From an uncultured Kiritimatiellota bacterium (GTDB lineage Bacteria; Verrucomicrobiota; Kiritimatiellia; RFP12; UBA1067), in the NCBI GenBank assembly GCA_934675625.1, contig CAKURH010000094.1, positions 1 through 15,361 on the forward strand: DNA of 15,361 nt. The letters are read 5' to 3'. The stretch's first letter is position 1. Each line of letters opens with the position of its first letter. Shown here one piece after another: positions 1 to 10,822 of this stretch. A model generated the notes under the pieces. It did not search any database. It saw only the letters and a list, made by a program, of their open reading frames with translations, and was not told the DNA's origin. A program made the position numbers and the translations under genes.

Positions 1-58
1 CAGAGTGTCCAGTATTTGACGAACCAAAAAACCAATAGTAGACTACAGGGTGCACGTC
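1..58. other. Non-coding edge with partial repeats of the tlyA 3' end
   Basis: No gene is seen here. TTGACGAACC (16-25) and GTCCAGTA (7-14) both recur inside the last codons of tlyA (63-72 and 75-82) but in swapped order. No terminator-like hairpin followed by a T-run is convincing downstream of tlyA. Confidence 0.5.
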
Positions 59-799
<741 letters not shown>

Positions 800-818
800 G
801 TCCGCCCCCGATCGCGCG

Positions 819-2972
819 TCAGACCCTGATCTTGCCGGATGACGTGCGCGGGAACGGCTCGCGCCGCACGACGACCGTCTTCACGCGCTTGTAGACGGGC
901 AGCGTCAGGTTCAGCTCGCCAATCGCACGGCGGATCGCCTCTTCGGACGCCTCGCCGTACACCTCGGCCCTGATCTCGCGCGTCTCGCCCTCGCCGGACA
1001 CGACGACTTCGCAGATGCCGGGGAGCGCAAGAATCTGCGCCTCCAGTTCCTCCGGCGCGACCTTCTTGCCGCTCGACAGGACAATCGTGCGCGAGAGCCG
1101 CCCCGTGACCCAAACGGAGCCGTCCGCATCGATGCGCCCCAAGTCGCCCGTGTGAAACCAGCCGTCCGCGTCAATGACCTGCGCCGTGCGCTCCGGCATC
1201 TTGTAGTAGCCCTTCATCACCGCCGGGCCGCGAATCAGCAGCTCGCCCGTCTCGGACACCTTCGTCTCGAGGGACGGGCACTGCGTGACGTGTCCGGCGC
1301 AGCCAGTGCGCAGATCTCCCGCCGCCGGCCCGACCGAATAGATCGCCGTCGTCTCGGTGAGACCGTAGGCGCCGAGCACCTTCACGCCCTGCGCCGTCAG
1401 GCGGTCATAGGCGCACGGCGACATCGGCGCGCCGCCGACGAGAATCCAGTCGAGCGGCTGTCCGAGCGCGGCCTCGGCCGTCGCGCCGCGCTGGGCGATC
1501 TTCTTCGACAGCAGGTCGGCGAGCGCGGGCACGAGCGCGAGGACATTGACGCGGAAGCGCTCCACGGCGTCGTAGACGCGGCGGAAGTCGGGGCAGACGC
1601 CGAGCGCGACGCCCTGCGACAGGAAGAAATAGGACGCGCAGCAACCGTAGATGTGGTGAAGCGGCAGCAGCATGAGCGAGCGGTCGCCCGGCTTTACCGA
1701 CAGCGCCGCGGCGTAGGATTCGACGAACGCCTCCAGCCCGGCGATCGTCAGTTCCGCGCCGCGCGGCTCGCTTGTCGTGCCGCTCGTGAACATAATCATC
1801 GACACGCGCGACGTGTCGATCCGCTCCGCATCCCAGATGCTCTCCTGCGGCTGGACGAGTCCGCGCACCTTGTCGAGGAAGCGTTCCGTCTTGATGGAGC
1901 CGAAGCCGCCCGTCTTGAGGCCGGGACAGAGGTCGCGCACGGCGTGCGCCTTCTCGCAGTAGAGGGCCGAGTAGACGAGCACGCTCGCCCCCGTGAACTG
2001 GATGCGCGCGGCGATTTCCGCCGGCGTCAGGTTCACGTCCATCGGAATCACCGTCGCGCCTGCGAACATGATCGCCACGTGCGCGACGAACCACTCGTAG
2101 GAGTTCTCGCCCAAAAGCGCGACCTTCTCGCCCGGCGCGTATTTCCGCACAAGCCGCACGACAAGATCGACGTCATCCGTGAACTGCCGCCAGTTGATCG
2201 GCAGCGAACGGTCGCCCGACGTGACAAGGAACGCCGGCGCGCCGGCATTTTCCTTCCGCAGACGCTTGAACGCCGCGAAGAGCGAGAAGCGGCGTTCGGT
2301 CTCGTAGGTCTTCTCGACCTCCTCCCACGTGCGCGTCGTGAAGAAGCGCGCGATGGCCGTGTCGTACTCGGCCGTGTGGGCGAACGCCTTCTTCATGAGC
2401 CGGAAGCGCGTGTCGAGGCCGAGCGTGCCGCCGTGGGTCGCCAGCTCGTTGACGAGGTTCGGATAGTCGAGCGGATCCGTCACGGACGCGACACGCAGGT
2501 AGTTCTTCGCCGACGCGCGCACCATGCAGGGCCCGCCGATGTCGATGTTCGTGCGCGCCATCTCCGGCGTCACGCCCGGCTTCGCGACCGTCTCGCGGAA
2601 CGGGTAGAGGTTCACGACGACCATGTCGAACGGATGCGCCGCGAGGCGGCGGAGGTCGGCCTGATGCGCCTCGTTGTACGTCTCGGAAAGGAGGCCGAGG
2701 TAGATCTTGAAGTCGAGCGTCTTCACGAGGCCGCCCTGCATCTCCGGCTGGCCCGTGTAGTCCGAGACGGCAACGAGCGTGTCCTTCGCCGCGTCACCGA
2801 GAATCTCCTTCACCTTCACGTAGGTGCCGCCCGTCGAGTAGATCTTCACGCCGGGGCAGGCCTTCACAAGCGCGGGGACGAAGGCTTCGAGCCCCGTCTT
2901 GTCCGAAACGGACATGAGGACATTGCGCACCGGGACGCGGTTGTCGATGCGGGTGACGATGTTCAGCGACAT
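819..2972 (-). CDS. Fusion: IMP cyclohydrolase (PurH N-domain) + AMP-forming acyl-CoA synthetase-like ligase
   Basis: This is a single 717-residue reading frame with two unrelated enzymes. Residues ~15-225 are the MGS-like IMP cyclohydrolase half of PurH, which closes the ring of FAICAR to give IMP. Visible blocks are SVSDKTG (21-27), YSTGGT (45-50), NLYPF (121-125), NIDIGG (142-147) and ASAKN (153-157). Residues equivalent to human ATIC K66, Y104, D125 and K137 are kept (K84, Y123, D144, K156). Residues ~230-717 form an ANL-superfamily ligase: phosphate loop FTSGTTSEPRG (395-405), GAYGLTETT (534-542), GWFHTGDLG (604-612), the hinge region from GRLSR (624-628), and SSGKIRV ending at the stop with the adenylation lysine K714. 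The phosphate loop is off-consensus (usually TGxPKG). The AICAR transformylase half of PurH is absent. Between residues ~212 and 271 there is no in-frame ATG, GTG or TTG, so the ligase has no separate start. The ligase substrate is unknown; the C-terminal motifs look most like long-chain acyl-CoA/acyl-ACP synthetases. GGAGAAAG precedes the ATG. Confidence 0.92.
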   Translation of the reverse strand: MSLNIVTRIDNRVPVRNVLMSVSDKTGLEAFVPALVKACPGVKIYSTGGTYVKVKEILGDAAKDTLVAVSDYTGQPEMQGGLVKTLDFKIYLGLLSETYNEAHQADLRRLAAHPFDMVVVNLYPFRETVAKPGVTPEMARTNIDIGGPCMVRASAKNYLRVASVTDPLDYPNLVNELATHGGTLGLDTRFRLMKKAFAHTAEYDTAIARFFTTRTWEEVEKTYETERRFSLFAAFKRLRKENAGAPAFLVTSGDRSLPINWRQFTDDVDLVVRLVRKYAPGEKVALLGENSYEWFVAHVAIMFAGATVIPMDVNLTPAEIAARIQFTGASVLVYSALYCEKAHAVRDLCPGLKTGGFGSIKTERFLDKVRGLVQPQESIWDAERIDTSRVSMIMFTSGTTSEPRGAELTIAGLEAFVESYAAALSVKPGDRSLMLLPLHHIYGCCASYFFLSQGVALGVCPDFRRVYDAVERFRVNVLALVPALADLLSKKIAQRGATAEAALGQPLDWILVGGAPMSPCAYDRLTAQGVKVLGAYGLTETTAIYSVGPAAGDLRTGCAGHVTQCPSLETKVSETGELLIRGPAVMKGYYKMPERTAQVIDADGWFHTGDLGRIDADGSVWVTGRLSRTIVLSSGKKVAPEELEAQILALPGICEVVVSGEGETREIRAEVYGEASEEAIRRAIGELNLTLPVYKRVKTVVVRREPFPRTSSGKIRV

Positions 2973-3006
2973 GTTCTTTCTCCGTAAGGTGAGGTCAATT
3001 TTCCGT

Positions 3007-3015
3007 ATTATATCA
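3007..3015 (-). promoter_or_regulatory. Extended -10 promoter for the IMP cyclohydrolase-ligase gene
   Basis: On the minus strand this reads TGATATAAT, a perfect TATAAT with the extended TGn motif, about 35 bases upstream of the fusion gene's ATG. It overlaps the rsmB stop codon (TAA at 3008-3010). No recognisable -35 hexamer lies 16-18 bases further upstream. It implies the purine/ligase-tlyA pair can be transcribed separately from valS-rsmB. Confidence 0.7.
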
Positions 3016-4225
3016 AATCCGCCGCAGCCCCTGAGGGCGCTTTCCGCAACGCGGCGGCGAAAGACCCGTCATGGCCCGTCTCAAACGGCACGGATTCTGT
3101 CGACTCCCGCAACGTGAAGTCGGGGTGGCGCGTCCGGAACGCCGCGACCTGCTCGCCGTTCTCCTCCGGCTCGTTCGAGCACGTCGAATAGACGAGCGTG
3201 CCGCCCGGCGCGACGTGCGCCGCCGCCGCGTCAAGGATCTCCGCCTGAAGCTTCACGAGCTCGACGAGCTTCGTCTCGCTCCAGTTCCACCGCGCATCGG
3301 GCCGCCGCCGGAAAACGCCCGTGTTGGAGCACGGCGCATCGACGAGGACTTTGGGGAAGGTTTGGGAGGTTTGGGGCGGCTGCAGAGTCTCGACGACTTT
3401 CACATCCGCGAGCTTCAGCCGCCGCAGGTTCTCCTCCAGCCGCGCGCGACGGCGCGGATTGACCTCGCACGCCGTCACGTCCGCCCCACGCCACGCGAGC
3501 TGGACGGTCTTACCGCCCGGCGCCGCACAGGCGTCGAGGATACGCTCGCCCGGCTGCGGATCGAGCAGCGCGACCGCGCGGTGCGTGCCCGGATCCTGCA
3601 CGATGAAGTCGCCCGCCGCAAAGCCGGGCACGTCGGACACCTTCTGGCCGCGTTCGAGCTGCGTAAACGTGCCGTCCTTGCGCGCGAGGTAGGTGACGGC
3701 CGGCGCATTGTGCCACGCGGCGAGCCGTTCGGCGTTCGCCGCACCGAACCGCGCCGTCCAGCGGCGCACGAGCGCCGTGGGGAACGTCTCCAGTTCCGTG
3801 CCGAGCGAGACGGATGCGCGCTGGCGGATGAGATTGCGCAGAACGCCGTTGACGACGCGCGCAATGGACGGGTTCTCGCACGCCTTCGCCGCGCTGACCG
3901 TCTCGTTGACCGCCGCGAAGTCGGGCACGTCGTCCATGTAGAGAATCTGCGCCGCGCCGACGTAGAGCAGGGCCTCCAGTTCGCCCTTCGGCCACTGCTT
4001 CACGAACGCGCCGAGGATGTGCCGCAGGGGACGCAGCCGCCGGATCACCGTATAGACGAGATCCTGCACAAACGCGCGATCCGGCCCGTCGGGCAGGAGG
4101 TTCGCGGGAAACTCCTTCGTGAGCAGCCAGCGGGCGACGACGAACGCCGCCGTGCGGCGCGCGTTCCCGGCCATGCGCTTGCGTGCGCCGCCGCCGACCC
4201 GTGCATCAGACTGAGGATAGTCCAT
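3008..4225 (-). CDS. rsmB: 16S rRNA (cytosine-967-C5)-methyltransferase RsmB
   Basis: This 405-residue protein has the RsmB layout: an N-terminal NusB-like RNA-binding domain (about 18-140) followed by a Rossmann m5C methyltransferase. In the family it methylates C967 of 16S rRNA with SAM. The SAM loop DACAAPGGKT is at 231-240. Motif IV VDAPCSNTG (295-303) carries the product-release cysteine C299, and motif VI YSTCSNEPEEN carries the nucleophile C349. It ends with a DGSFAAALRK block close to the family's DGFF ending. The start at 4225 has no clear ribosome binding site; the ATG at 4174 (MAGNARR) would remove 17 poorly conserved residues and is equally possible. A low-complexity insert, LQPPQTSQTF (281-290), precedes motif IV. 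The gene starts 27 bases after valS ends, so it is probably translated from the valS transcript. Confidence 0.94.
   Translation of the reverse strand: MDYPQSDARVGGGARKRMAGNARRTAAFVVARWLLTKEFPANLLPDGPDRAFVQDLVYTVIRRLRPLRHILGAFVKQWPKGELEALLYVGAAQILYMDDVPDFAAVNETVSAAKACENPSIARVVNGVLRNLIRQRASVSLGTELETFPTALVRRWTARFGAANAERLAAWHNAPAVTYLARKDGTFTQLERGQKVSDVPGFAAGDFIVQDPGTHRAVALLDPQPGERILDACAAPGGKTVQLAWRGADVTACEVNPRRRARLEENLRRLKLADVKVVETLQPPQTSQTFPKVLVDAPCSNTGVFRRRPDARWNWSETKLVELVKLQAEILDAAAAHVAPGGTLVYSTCSNEPEENGEQVAAFRTRHPDFTLRESTESVPFETGHDGSFAAALRKAPSGAAADLI
3350..3379. repeat. G/T-rich triplicated tract inside rsmB
   Basis: Plus-strand units TTTGGGGAAGG, TTTGGGAGG and TTTGGGGCGG follow one another in frame with rsmB. 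They encode the low-complexity stretch PPQTSQTFPK just before motif IV. Unit lengths vary (11, 9 and 10 bases) but the total preserves the frame. Canonical RsmB proteins have only a short turn here, so it reads as an insertion or expansion. Confidence 0.6.
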
Positions 4226-4252
4226 ATCAGAACCGCATCCGCCGCGAAACCG

Positions 4253-7084
<2,832 letters not shown>

Positions 7085-7118
7085 TTTCTTCTTGCGTCTT
7101 TCCTCTTTGGAAGCGGGT

Positions 7119-7127
7119 ATTATAGCA
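7119..7127 (-). promoter_or_regulatory. Extended -10 promoter for valS-rsmB
   Basis: The minus strand reads TGCTATAAT, a perfect extended -10, in the 81-base gap between recD2 and valS. It sits 34 bases upstream of the valS start. The region is locally A/T-rich (TTATTTATGCTATAAT). No convincing -35 is visible at normal spacing. Leader purines (AAGAGGAAAG, then GAAGAAA) precede the ATG and may serve as a weak ribosome binding site. I looked for a T-box leader and there is not enough room for one. Confidence 0.72.
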
Positions 7128-7165
7128 TAAATAAGGCTTTCTCCGACGTGCGGGCGCCGAGCCGG

Positions 7166-9364
7166 CTACTGCGCGGACGCACCCGGCGCCGCCAGCCGCT
7201 CGGCGAGGGACGTGCGGCGCTCGCGCACCGTGTTCGTCTTGATCGCCTGGTCGATCGCGTAGGGCACGCCCATCAGCAGCACGAGCCGCTTGCCGCGCGT
7301 GATTGCCGTGTAGAGGAGGTTGCGCTGGAGCATGACGTAGTGCTGCGTGTGGATGAGCACGATGACGGCCGGATACTCGCTGCCCTGCGACTTGTGGATC
7401 GTCATCGCATAGGCCAGCACGAGCTCGTCGAGGTCGCCCGCATCGTACTTCACGGGGCGCCCGTCGAAGAGGACGACGAGCGCGCGGTCTTCGGGGCTCA
7501 CCGACTGCACGAAGCCGACGTCGCCGTTGAAGACGTCCTTGTCGTAGTTGTTCCGGAGCTGCATCACGCGGTCGCCGACCCGGAAGAGCGTGCCGCCGCG
7601 CTTCACGGCGTCGCCGGACGGGTTGAGCGCCTTCTGCAGCTCGACGTTGAGGTTGTCCGTGCCGAGCACGTTCTTGCGCATCGGCGTCAGCACCTGCACG
7701 TCCCGCAGCGGATCCATCCCGAACTTGCGCGGGATGCGCGTCGTCATGAACTCGATCGCGCGCTTGAGGCAGAGTTCGGGATCCTCGCAGCGCGCGAAGT
7801 AGAAGTCCGACTCGCCGTGCGCGACCTCCAGCGGCTCGCCCGCGTTCACGTGGTGGGCGTTCTTGACGATGAGCCCCGCCGTGTCCTGGCGGAAGATGAA
7901 GTCGAGCCGCGTCGCCGGCAGCGCGCGCGACTTGATGAGGTCGCCGAGGACCGAGCCGGGGCCGACGGACGGCAGCTGGTCCGTGTCGCCGACCCAGACG
8001 ACGGTCGCCGTGTCGGGAATCGCCTTCAGCAGCTCGCACGCGAGCTTCACGTCGATCATCGACGTCTCGTCGAAGACGAAGACGTCCCCTTCGAGCGGAT
8101 TCTCCGCGTCGAACGTGAACTTGTTCGTCACGGGATTCCACTTGAGCAGCCGGTGGATCGTCTGCGCGGGCGCGCCGACCGACTCGGTCATCCGCTTCGC
8201 GGCGCGTCCCGTCGGCGCGGCAAGCACGATCTTCAGCCGCTTCGCGGAGAAGATCTCGACGAGCGCGCGGATGATCGTCGTCTTGCCGACGCCCGGCCCG
8301 CCCGTGATGATCGAGAACTTCGCCGACAGCGAATGGACAAGCGCCTCGCGCTGCTTCTCGGCGAGCTCGAAGCGCTGGCGCGCCTGCCACCAGGCAATCG
8401 CCTTCTCCGGCGCGAACGCGGCGAAGGAGCGCGGCGCGTCGAGGATCGCCCGCACGCGCGCGGCGACGTCGCGTTCCGAGTAGTAGAGCGACTTCAGGTA
8501 GATCCGCCGCGCGTCGGCGGCGTTCCCCGTGTCCTGGAAGACGACGCGCCCCTCGTCGATTTCCGTGCGCAGGGCGTCCGCGAGAACCTCCAGCGGAATC
8601 TCCGTCAGCTCGTGCGCATGCAGGAGCAGGTCGTTCTCGAACGTCCAGCAGTGCCCGCCCGTCTCGGCCTCCGTCTCCAGCGTGTAGCTGATCGACGCGC
8701 GCGCACGGAGCGGCGAGTCCTTCGGGATGCCGACCGAGAGCGCGATCTTGTCCGCCGTCGCGAAGCCGATGCCCCAGATGTCGCGGCAGAGGCGATAGGG
8801 GTCGGCCTTGACGATGGCGATCGCGTCGGGGCCGTACTTGCGGACGATCTTCGTCATCTTCGTGATCGAGATGCCGTAGGTCTGCCCGAAGATGAGGTTT
8901 TCGCGCATCGACTCGTTTGCGTGCCAGCTTTCGCGGATCTGCTGAATCTTCGCTGCGCCCAGCTTCGGCACCTCGGAAAGCCGCGCCGACTGGTACTGCA
9001 GGACGTGCATCGTGTCCTCGCCAAACGTCGCGACGATGCGCTGGGCGAGAACGGGCCCGATGCCCTTGATGAGGCCGGAGGCGAGATAGCGCTCGACGCC
9101 CTTCAGCGAGCGCGGCGCGATGCAGGTCAGCGTCTCGGCCTTGAACTGGCGGCCATGCACCTTGTCCGTCACCCACTGGCCCTCGGCCTTGACGTCCTCG
9201 CCCTCCCAGACGGCCTGGGTGCGCCCGACGACCGTGATCTCCGGGTTGCGCGCAAGCTCGAATTCGCTCGGCGTCTCGACGTGCAGGACGGTGTAGCCGT
9301 TCTCGTCGTTGTGGTAGACGACGGACTTGATCGTCCCCTCGACGGTCTCGCGCCCGTCCGGCAT
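7166..9364 (-). CDS. recD2: RecD2-type ATP-dependent 5'-3' DNA helicase
   Basis: This 732-residue superfamily 1B helicase matches RecD2, the RecBCD-independent RecD relative involved in replication-fork and repair processing. The N-terminal part (1-~200) holds an OB-like segment and helix-hairpin-helix-like motifs (GLIKGIGPVLAQRI at 97-110; DIWGIGFATADKIA at 195-208). The helicase core has Walker A GGPGVGKTT (355-363, K361), Walker B FDETSMID (431-438), GDTDQLPSVGPG (459-470), FRQ (491-493), HKSQGSEYPAV (657-667) and YTAITRGKR (685-693). Length is typical for RecD2. The start ATG shares one base with the thrC stop (TGATG on the minus strand), so translation is probably coupled. No RecB or RecC partner is present in the window, consistent with RecD2 rather than RecD. 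Confidence 0.95.
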   Translation of the reverse strand: MPDGRETVEGTIKSVVYHNDENGYTVLHVETPSEFELARNPEITVVGRTQAVWEGEDVKAEGQWVTDKVHGRQFKAETLTCIAPRSLKGVERYLASGLIKGIGPVLAQRIVATFGEDTMHVLQYQSARLSEVPKLGAAKIQQIRESWHANESMRENLIFGQTYGISITKMTKIVRKYGPDAIAIVKADPYRLCRDIWGIGFATADKIALSVGIPKDSPLRARASISYTLETEAETGGHCWTFENDLLLHAHELTEIPLEVLADALRTEIDEGRVVFQDTGNAADARRIYLKSLYYSERDVAARVRAILDAPRSFAAFAPEKAIAWWQARQRFELAEKQREALVHSLSAKFSIITGGPGVGKTTIIRALVEIFSAKRLKIVLAAPTGRAAKRMTESVGAPAQTIHRLLKWNPVTNKFTFDAENPLEGDVFVFDETSMIDVKLACELLKAIPDTATVVWVGDTDQLPSVGPGSVLGDLIKSRALPATRLDFIFRQDTAGLIVKNAHHVNAGEPLEVAHGESDFYFARCEDPELCLKRAIEFMTTRIPRKFGMDPLRDVQVLTPMRKNVLGTDNLNVELQKALNPSGDAVKRGGTLFRVGDRVMQLRNNYDKDVFNGDVGFVQSVSPEDRALVVLFDGRPVKYDAGDLDELVLAYAMTIHKSQGSEYPAVIVLIHTQHYVMLQRNLLYTAITRGKRLVLLMGVPYAIDQAIKTNTVRERRTSLAERLAAPGASAQ

Positions 9365-10743
9365 CAGAAGAGGTCGCGCACGGCCTGGTCGATGGCATCG
9401 ACGTCACAGACCTTCGTCTGGGCAATCGGCAGCCGCTCCAAGTCGCGGAAGGACGGCGGCGGATCGGTGAGGACATCCGCACCGAACGCGCGGCGGCACG
9501 TCTCGGGGAATTTGTACGGCGTCGCCGTCGCCGCGACGACGCACGGCACACCGTCCTTCGGGTAGCCGAGCCTCTTCGCGACGAACGTCGCGACGGCCGT
9601 GTGCGGATCGAGCAGGTAGTCCGCCGTCTCGCGCATCCGGCGCATCTCGGCCTCCGTCTCCTCTGGCGTCGCGACGCCGCCCGTGAAGTCGGCGAAGAGC
9701 CGCGCTTTCGCCGCGTCGTTGAGTTCGTAGCGGCCCTTCGTCTCCAGGTCGTCCATGAGCCGCGCGACTTCGGCGCAGTCGCCGTCGTTCAGCATCCAGA
9801 GCAGACGCTCGACGTTCGAGCTCTTGCGGATGTCCATCGACGGCGAGTTCGTGACCGTGAACGTCGGCCCCGGATTGTACACGCCCGTCTTCACGAAGCG
9901 CGCCAGCACGTCGTTCACGTTCGACGCGACGACGAGCTTCCGGATCGGCGTGCCCATCCGCTTCGCGTAGTACGCCGCGAGGATGTTGCCGAAGTTGCCG
10001 GACGGCACGACAACGTCGAAGGGCTGGGCGTCGAGCTTCGCGCCGGCGAGGACGTAGTAGGCGACCTGCGGCACGAGCCGCCCCGTGTTGATTGAGTTCG
10101 CGGACGACAGCGTGATGCCGTGCGCGGCGGCCTCGGCGTTGATCTTCGGATCGGCGAAGATGCGCTTCACGGCGGCCTGCGCGTCGTCGAAGTTGCCGCG
10201 AATGCCGACCGCGTGCACGTTCGCGTCGGCAGGCGTCGTCATCTGGAGGCGCTGGATCTTCGAGGTGCCCGTCGCCGGATAGAACACGATGATCTCCGTG
10301 CCCGCGACGCCCGCGAAGCCCTGCATCGCCGCCGAGCCCGTGTCGCCCGACGTCGCCGTCAGGATGAGGACGCGCTGGCCCGCCGCCGCGTGCTTCATGA
10401 AGACCGGCAGCATCGAGAGCGCGACGTCCTTGAACGCGCCCGTCTTGCCGTGGAAAAGTTCAAGGATGTGAAGGCCGTCTTTCTCGACAAGCGGGATCGG
10501 GTCCTCCGCCGGAAAGCGCGCGCAGAGGCGATCCGCCGCCGCCGTCCGCACGTCCGCCGGCAGGTCGTCGAAGAGCGCGCCCATGACGAGCTCCTCGGCC
10601 GCGCGCAGCGTCCCGGCCCTCTCGATGCCCGCGACCTTCTCCACGGTCGCCGGCACATACAGCCCGCCGTCCGGCGCGAGCCCCTGAAACACCGTCTCGG
10701 CGCTCGTCGCCGCGATGCCCTTGCGTGTCGAAATGTACTTCAT
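9364..10743 (-). CDS. thrC: Threonine synthase
   Basis: This 459-residue PLP enzyme converts O-phosphohomoserine to threonine, the last step of threonine synthesis. It starts MKYISTRKG and has DGGLYVP near residue 25, both usual for bacterial ThrC. The PLP lysine is K105 in HGKTGAFKD. The phosphate-binding blocks TSGDTGSAA (131-139) and SSANSINTGRLVPQ (213-226), and PSGNFGN (247-253), are intact, so it should be active. AGGAGGAG lies seven bases upstream of the ATG, and an extended -10 lies 32 bases upstream. No other threonine genes are nearby, so the pathway is dispersed in this genome. The downstream partner is the recD2 helicase, an unusual functional pairing. Confidence 0.97.
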   Translation of the reverse strand: MKYISTRKGIAATSAETVFQGLAPDGGLYVPATVEKVAGIERAGTLRAAEELVMGALFDDLPADVRTAAADRLCARFPAEDPIPLVEKDGLHILELFHGKTGAFKDVALSMLPVFMKHAAAGQRVLILTATSGDTGSAAMQGFAGVAGTEIIVFYPATGTSKIQRLQMTTPADANVHAVGIRGNFDDAQAAVKRIFADPKINAEAAAHGITLSSANSINTGRLVPQVAYYVLAGAKLDAQPFDVVVPSGNFGNILAAYYAKRMGTPIRKLVVASNVNDVLARFVKTGVYNPGPTFTVTNSPSMDIRKSSNVERLLWMLNDGDCAEVARLMDDLETKGRYELNDAAKARLFADFTGGVATPEETEAEMRRMRETADYLLDPHTAVATFVAKRLGYPKDGVPCVVAATATPYKFPETCRRAFGADVLTDPPPSFRDLERLPIAQTKVCDVDAIDQAVRDLF

Positions 10744-10750
10744 CTGAACG

Positions 10751-10758
10751 CTCCTCCT
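10751..10758 (-). promoter_or_regulatory. Strong ribosome binding site of thrC
   Basis: The minus strand reads AGGAGGAG, seven bases before the thrC ATG. It fixes the thrC start and is the closest match to the anti-Shine-Dalgarno consensus in the window. Confidence 0.8.
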
Positions 10759-10774
10759 GTTCGTAAATGGGAGA

Positions 10775-10783
10775 ATTATACCA
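10775..10783 (-). promoter_or_regulatory. Extended -10 promoter for thrC-recD2
   Basis: The minus strand reads TGGTATAAT, a perfect extended -10, in the 79-base gap after the 582-residue gene. As with the other two promoters, no -35 match is seen at 16-18 bases upstream, where the sequence is C-rich. Confidence 0.72.
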
Positions 10784-10822
10784 AAACGGCTCTCATCTGG
10801 GGGCGTTCGGGCGAATCACGCC

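Noticed and set aside
2200..2300. Fusion as an artefact of two overlapping genes
   Set aside because: There is no in-frame ATG, GTG or TTG near the domain junction and no stop codon, and both domains run in one frame without a compositional break, so a genuine fusion is favoured pending read-level checks.
7085..7165. Possible T-box or other riboswitch before valS
   Set aside because: The extended -10 leaves a leader of about 25 bases, too short for a T-box, and no specifier or antiterminator motif is visible.
10786..10822. Possible terminator after the 582-residue gene (GGCGT pairing with ACGCC)
   Set aside because: The stem is only five pairs around an 11-base loop and no T-run follows directly, so it is not a convincing intrinsic terminator.
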